From contig WGFD01000118.1 of assembly GCA_015492395.1 (NCBI GenBank), positions 1 through 13,193 of the forward strand: 13,193 nucleotides of DNA, in the 5' to 3' direction. Position 1 is the stretch's first letter. The number at the start of each line of letters is the position of its first letter. The translations under genes and the position numbers were made by a program. The notes under the pieces were generated by a model. It was not told where the DNA came from and did no database searches. It saw only the letters and a list, made by a program, of their open reading frames with translations. Positions 11,874 to 13,193 of the stretch are shown piece after piece. Source of the DNA: Deltaproteobacteria bacterium (GTDB lineage Bacteria; Desulfobacterota; GWC2-55-46; S146-70).

Positions 11874-13193
11874 GAAGGCCTGGGGAGATGATTCCATTCG
11901 GAGAGATCGGCCACCTCCTCGAGCGGGCAAGTGGAGCGTCCCCTGGGGAGGTGGACTCCATAATCCGTAAGGCAAGGTCACTCGAAGGGCTGACACCTTA
12001 CGAGACCGGGGTGCTGCTCTGTGCTAATGGCAAGGACGTTACCGGAGCCGTCTTTGAGGCGGCAAGAGATGTAAAGGAGGCCGTCTATGGCAGGCGGCTC
12101 GTCCTCTTCGCGCCGCTCTACCTTTCCAACCTGTGCGAGAACGACTGTCTCTACTGCGGATTCAGGCGTGGCAACAAGGAACTCGGCAGAAGAGTGCTGA
12201 CCCTTGAAGAGATAAGGAGTGAGGCCGAGGCAATCATAGAAGATGGCCATAAGAGGGTCCTGGTCGTAGCCGGTGAGGATAGAGAGAGATGCGGAATAGA
12301 CTATATTGAGAAGGCGGTCCGCGCCATATACAGTGTGGGGACTGGCGGCGGAAAGATCAGGAGAGTGAACGTCAACGTCGCCCCCCTGACGGAAGAAGGA
12401 TTCAGGCGCCTCAAGTCCATACACATAGGCACATACCAGCTCTTTCAGGAGACATATCACCCCGAGACCTATAAAAAGATGCACCCAAACGGCCCCAAGA
12501 GCGACTTTCATAACAGGCTTGCCGCCCTGGATATGGCGCAGGAGGCGGGAATAGACGACGTAGGCATGGGAGTACTCTTCGGACTCCATGACTACAGGTT
12601 CGAGGTCTTGGCGCTCGTCTACCACTCTCTCCACCTTGAGGCAAGATACGGCGTAGGGCCGCACACCATATCAGTTCCCAGGATAGAGCCTGCAAACAAC
12701 GCCCCTGTCTCTCTCTGCATCCCGTATGAAGTTTCCGACGACGACTTCATGAAGATAATAGCCGTTCTGAGGCTGGCCGTACCGTATACCGGCCTGATCA
12801 TTAGCACCAGAGAGCGGGCGGAGTTTAGGGACAGGCTCCTGGGTTTGGGTGTGTCGCAGATAAGCGCCAACTCACGGACATCACCAGGCGGATATACGCT
12901 TGAAAGCGGCGGCAGGCGGGAAGAGCAGTTCTCCATAGCTGACAAGAGGACCACGGAGGATGTCATAAGGGATATCTCAAGATACGGCTTTTCGCCCAGT
13001 TTTTGTACCGCCTGTTACAGGACAGGCAGGACCGGAAGTGAATTCATGGGCCACGCAAAACCTGGGGAGATCCAGAGATTTTGTCTTCCGAACTCGATCC
13101 TCAGCTTCAAGGAGTACCTCATCGATTACGGGAGCGATGATCTCAGAGAGATAGGCGATGGGCTGATAAAGGAACAGATAACCGGGATAAAAG
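11870..13193 (+). CDS. hydG: HydG, [FeFe]-hydrogenase maturase (tyrosine lyase), 3' end outside the window
   Basis: The 441 visible residues cover nearly all of HydG. This radical SAM enzyme cleaves tyrosine to p-cresol plus CO and cyanide and builds the Fe(CO)2(CN) synthon on an auxiliary cluster. The radical SAM motif is CENDCLYC (C89, C93, C96). Family stretches VNVNVAPLTEEGFR, GTYQLFQETYHPETY, GIDDVGMGVLFGL and GVGPHTISVPRIEPA follow. The C-terminal cluster motif C-X2-C-X22-C is complete (C379, C382, C405), which separates HydG from the related ThiH. Probably some 20-40 residues are missing at the right edge. GTG 11870 overlaps the hydE stop (GTGA), implying coupled translation; ATG 11888 is an alternative. 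HydF, the scaffold GTPase, and the hydrogenase itself are not in view. Confidence 0.95.
   Translation, partial: MRRPGEMIPFGEIGHLLERASGASPGEVDSIIRKARSLEGLTPYETGVLLCANGKDVTGAVFEAARDVKEAVYGRRLVLFAPLYLSNLCENDCLYCGFRRGNKELGRRVLTLEEIRSEAEAIIEDGHKRVLVVAGEDRERCGIDYIEKAVRAIYSVGTGGGKIRRVNVNVAPLTEEGFRRLKSIHIGTYQLFQETYHPETYKKMHPNGPKSDFHNRLAALDMAQEAGIDDVGMGVLFGLHDYRFEVLALVYHSLHLEARYGVGPHTISVPRIEPANNAPVSLCIPYEVSDDDFMKIIAVLRLAVPYTGLIISTRERAEFRDRLLGLGVSQISANSRTSPGGYTLESGGRREEQFSIADKRTTEDVIRDISRYGFSPSFCTACYRTGRTGSEFMGHAKPGEIQRFCLPNSILSFKEYLIDYGSDDLREIGDGLIKEQITGIK

Noticed and set aside
11870..13193. ThiH instead of HydG
   Set aside because: The C-terminal C-X2-C-X22-C cluster motif is complete, which is characteristic of HydG, and hydE is adjacent.

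Overview
The window looks like a piece of chromosome from an anaerobic, Gram-negative bacterium. The outer-membrane/septal lipoprotein RlpA points to a Gram-negative envelope. The HydE and HydG genes point to [FeFe]-hydrogenase maturation, hence anaerobic or fermentative H2 metabolism. The tandem DUF507 pair and heavy use of ATA, AGG and AGA codons fit a deltaproteobacterial or Nitrospirota-like lineage, but this placement is inference from gene content only. I see no tRNA, rRNA, CRISPR array or transposase gene.

Layout. (1) 1-252: a leader with two back-to-back perfect inverted repeats, a GC-rich fold and a sigma70-like promoter. (2) 253-2375, plus strand: two DUF507 proteins overlapping by 3 nt, a DUF445 membrane protein and the thiamine-pathway kinase ThiD, whose start overlaps the DUF445 stop. 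(3) 2372-5346, plus strand: a near-consensus promoter sits across the thiD stop codon and drives a citrate synthase and then a CBS-domain family II (Mn-dependent) pyrophosphatase. (4) 5361-9487, minus strand: a compact run headed by a GntR/FCD regulator, followed by an 88-aa conserved unknown, an RluD-type pseudouridine synthase, PgeF (YfiH), a dephospho-CoA kinase with an altered P-loop, and RlpA. The two strands converge at 5346/5361. (5) 9488-9893: a 406-nt divergent intergenic region with promoters in both directions, a likely operator for the GntR gene, and a 134-nt element bounded by 17-bp inverted arms. (6) 9894-10352, plus strand: a stand-alone cyclic-nucleotide-binding-fold protein without a DNA-binding domain. 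(7) 10557-13193, plus strand: a HypC-HydE fusion overlapping hydG, which runs off the window.

The most notable object is the gene at 10557. It joins a nearly complete HypC domain, the chaperone that carries Fe(CN)2CO in [NiFe]-hydrogenase maturation, to HydE, a radical SAM enzyme of [FeFe]-hydrogenase maturation, directly upstream of HydG, which makes the Fe(CO)2(CN) synthon. The HypC Cys2 is kept, but its usual histidine is a glutamine. This suggests a built-in carrier or docking domain that passes the HydG iron product to HydE. Second in interest is the structured leader of the CNB gene at 9676-9856.
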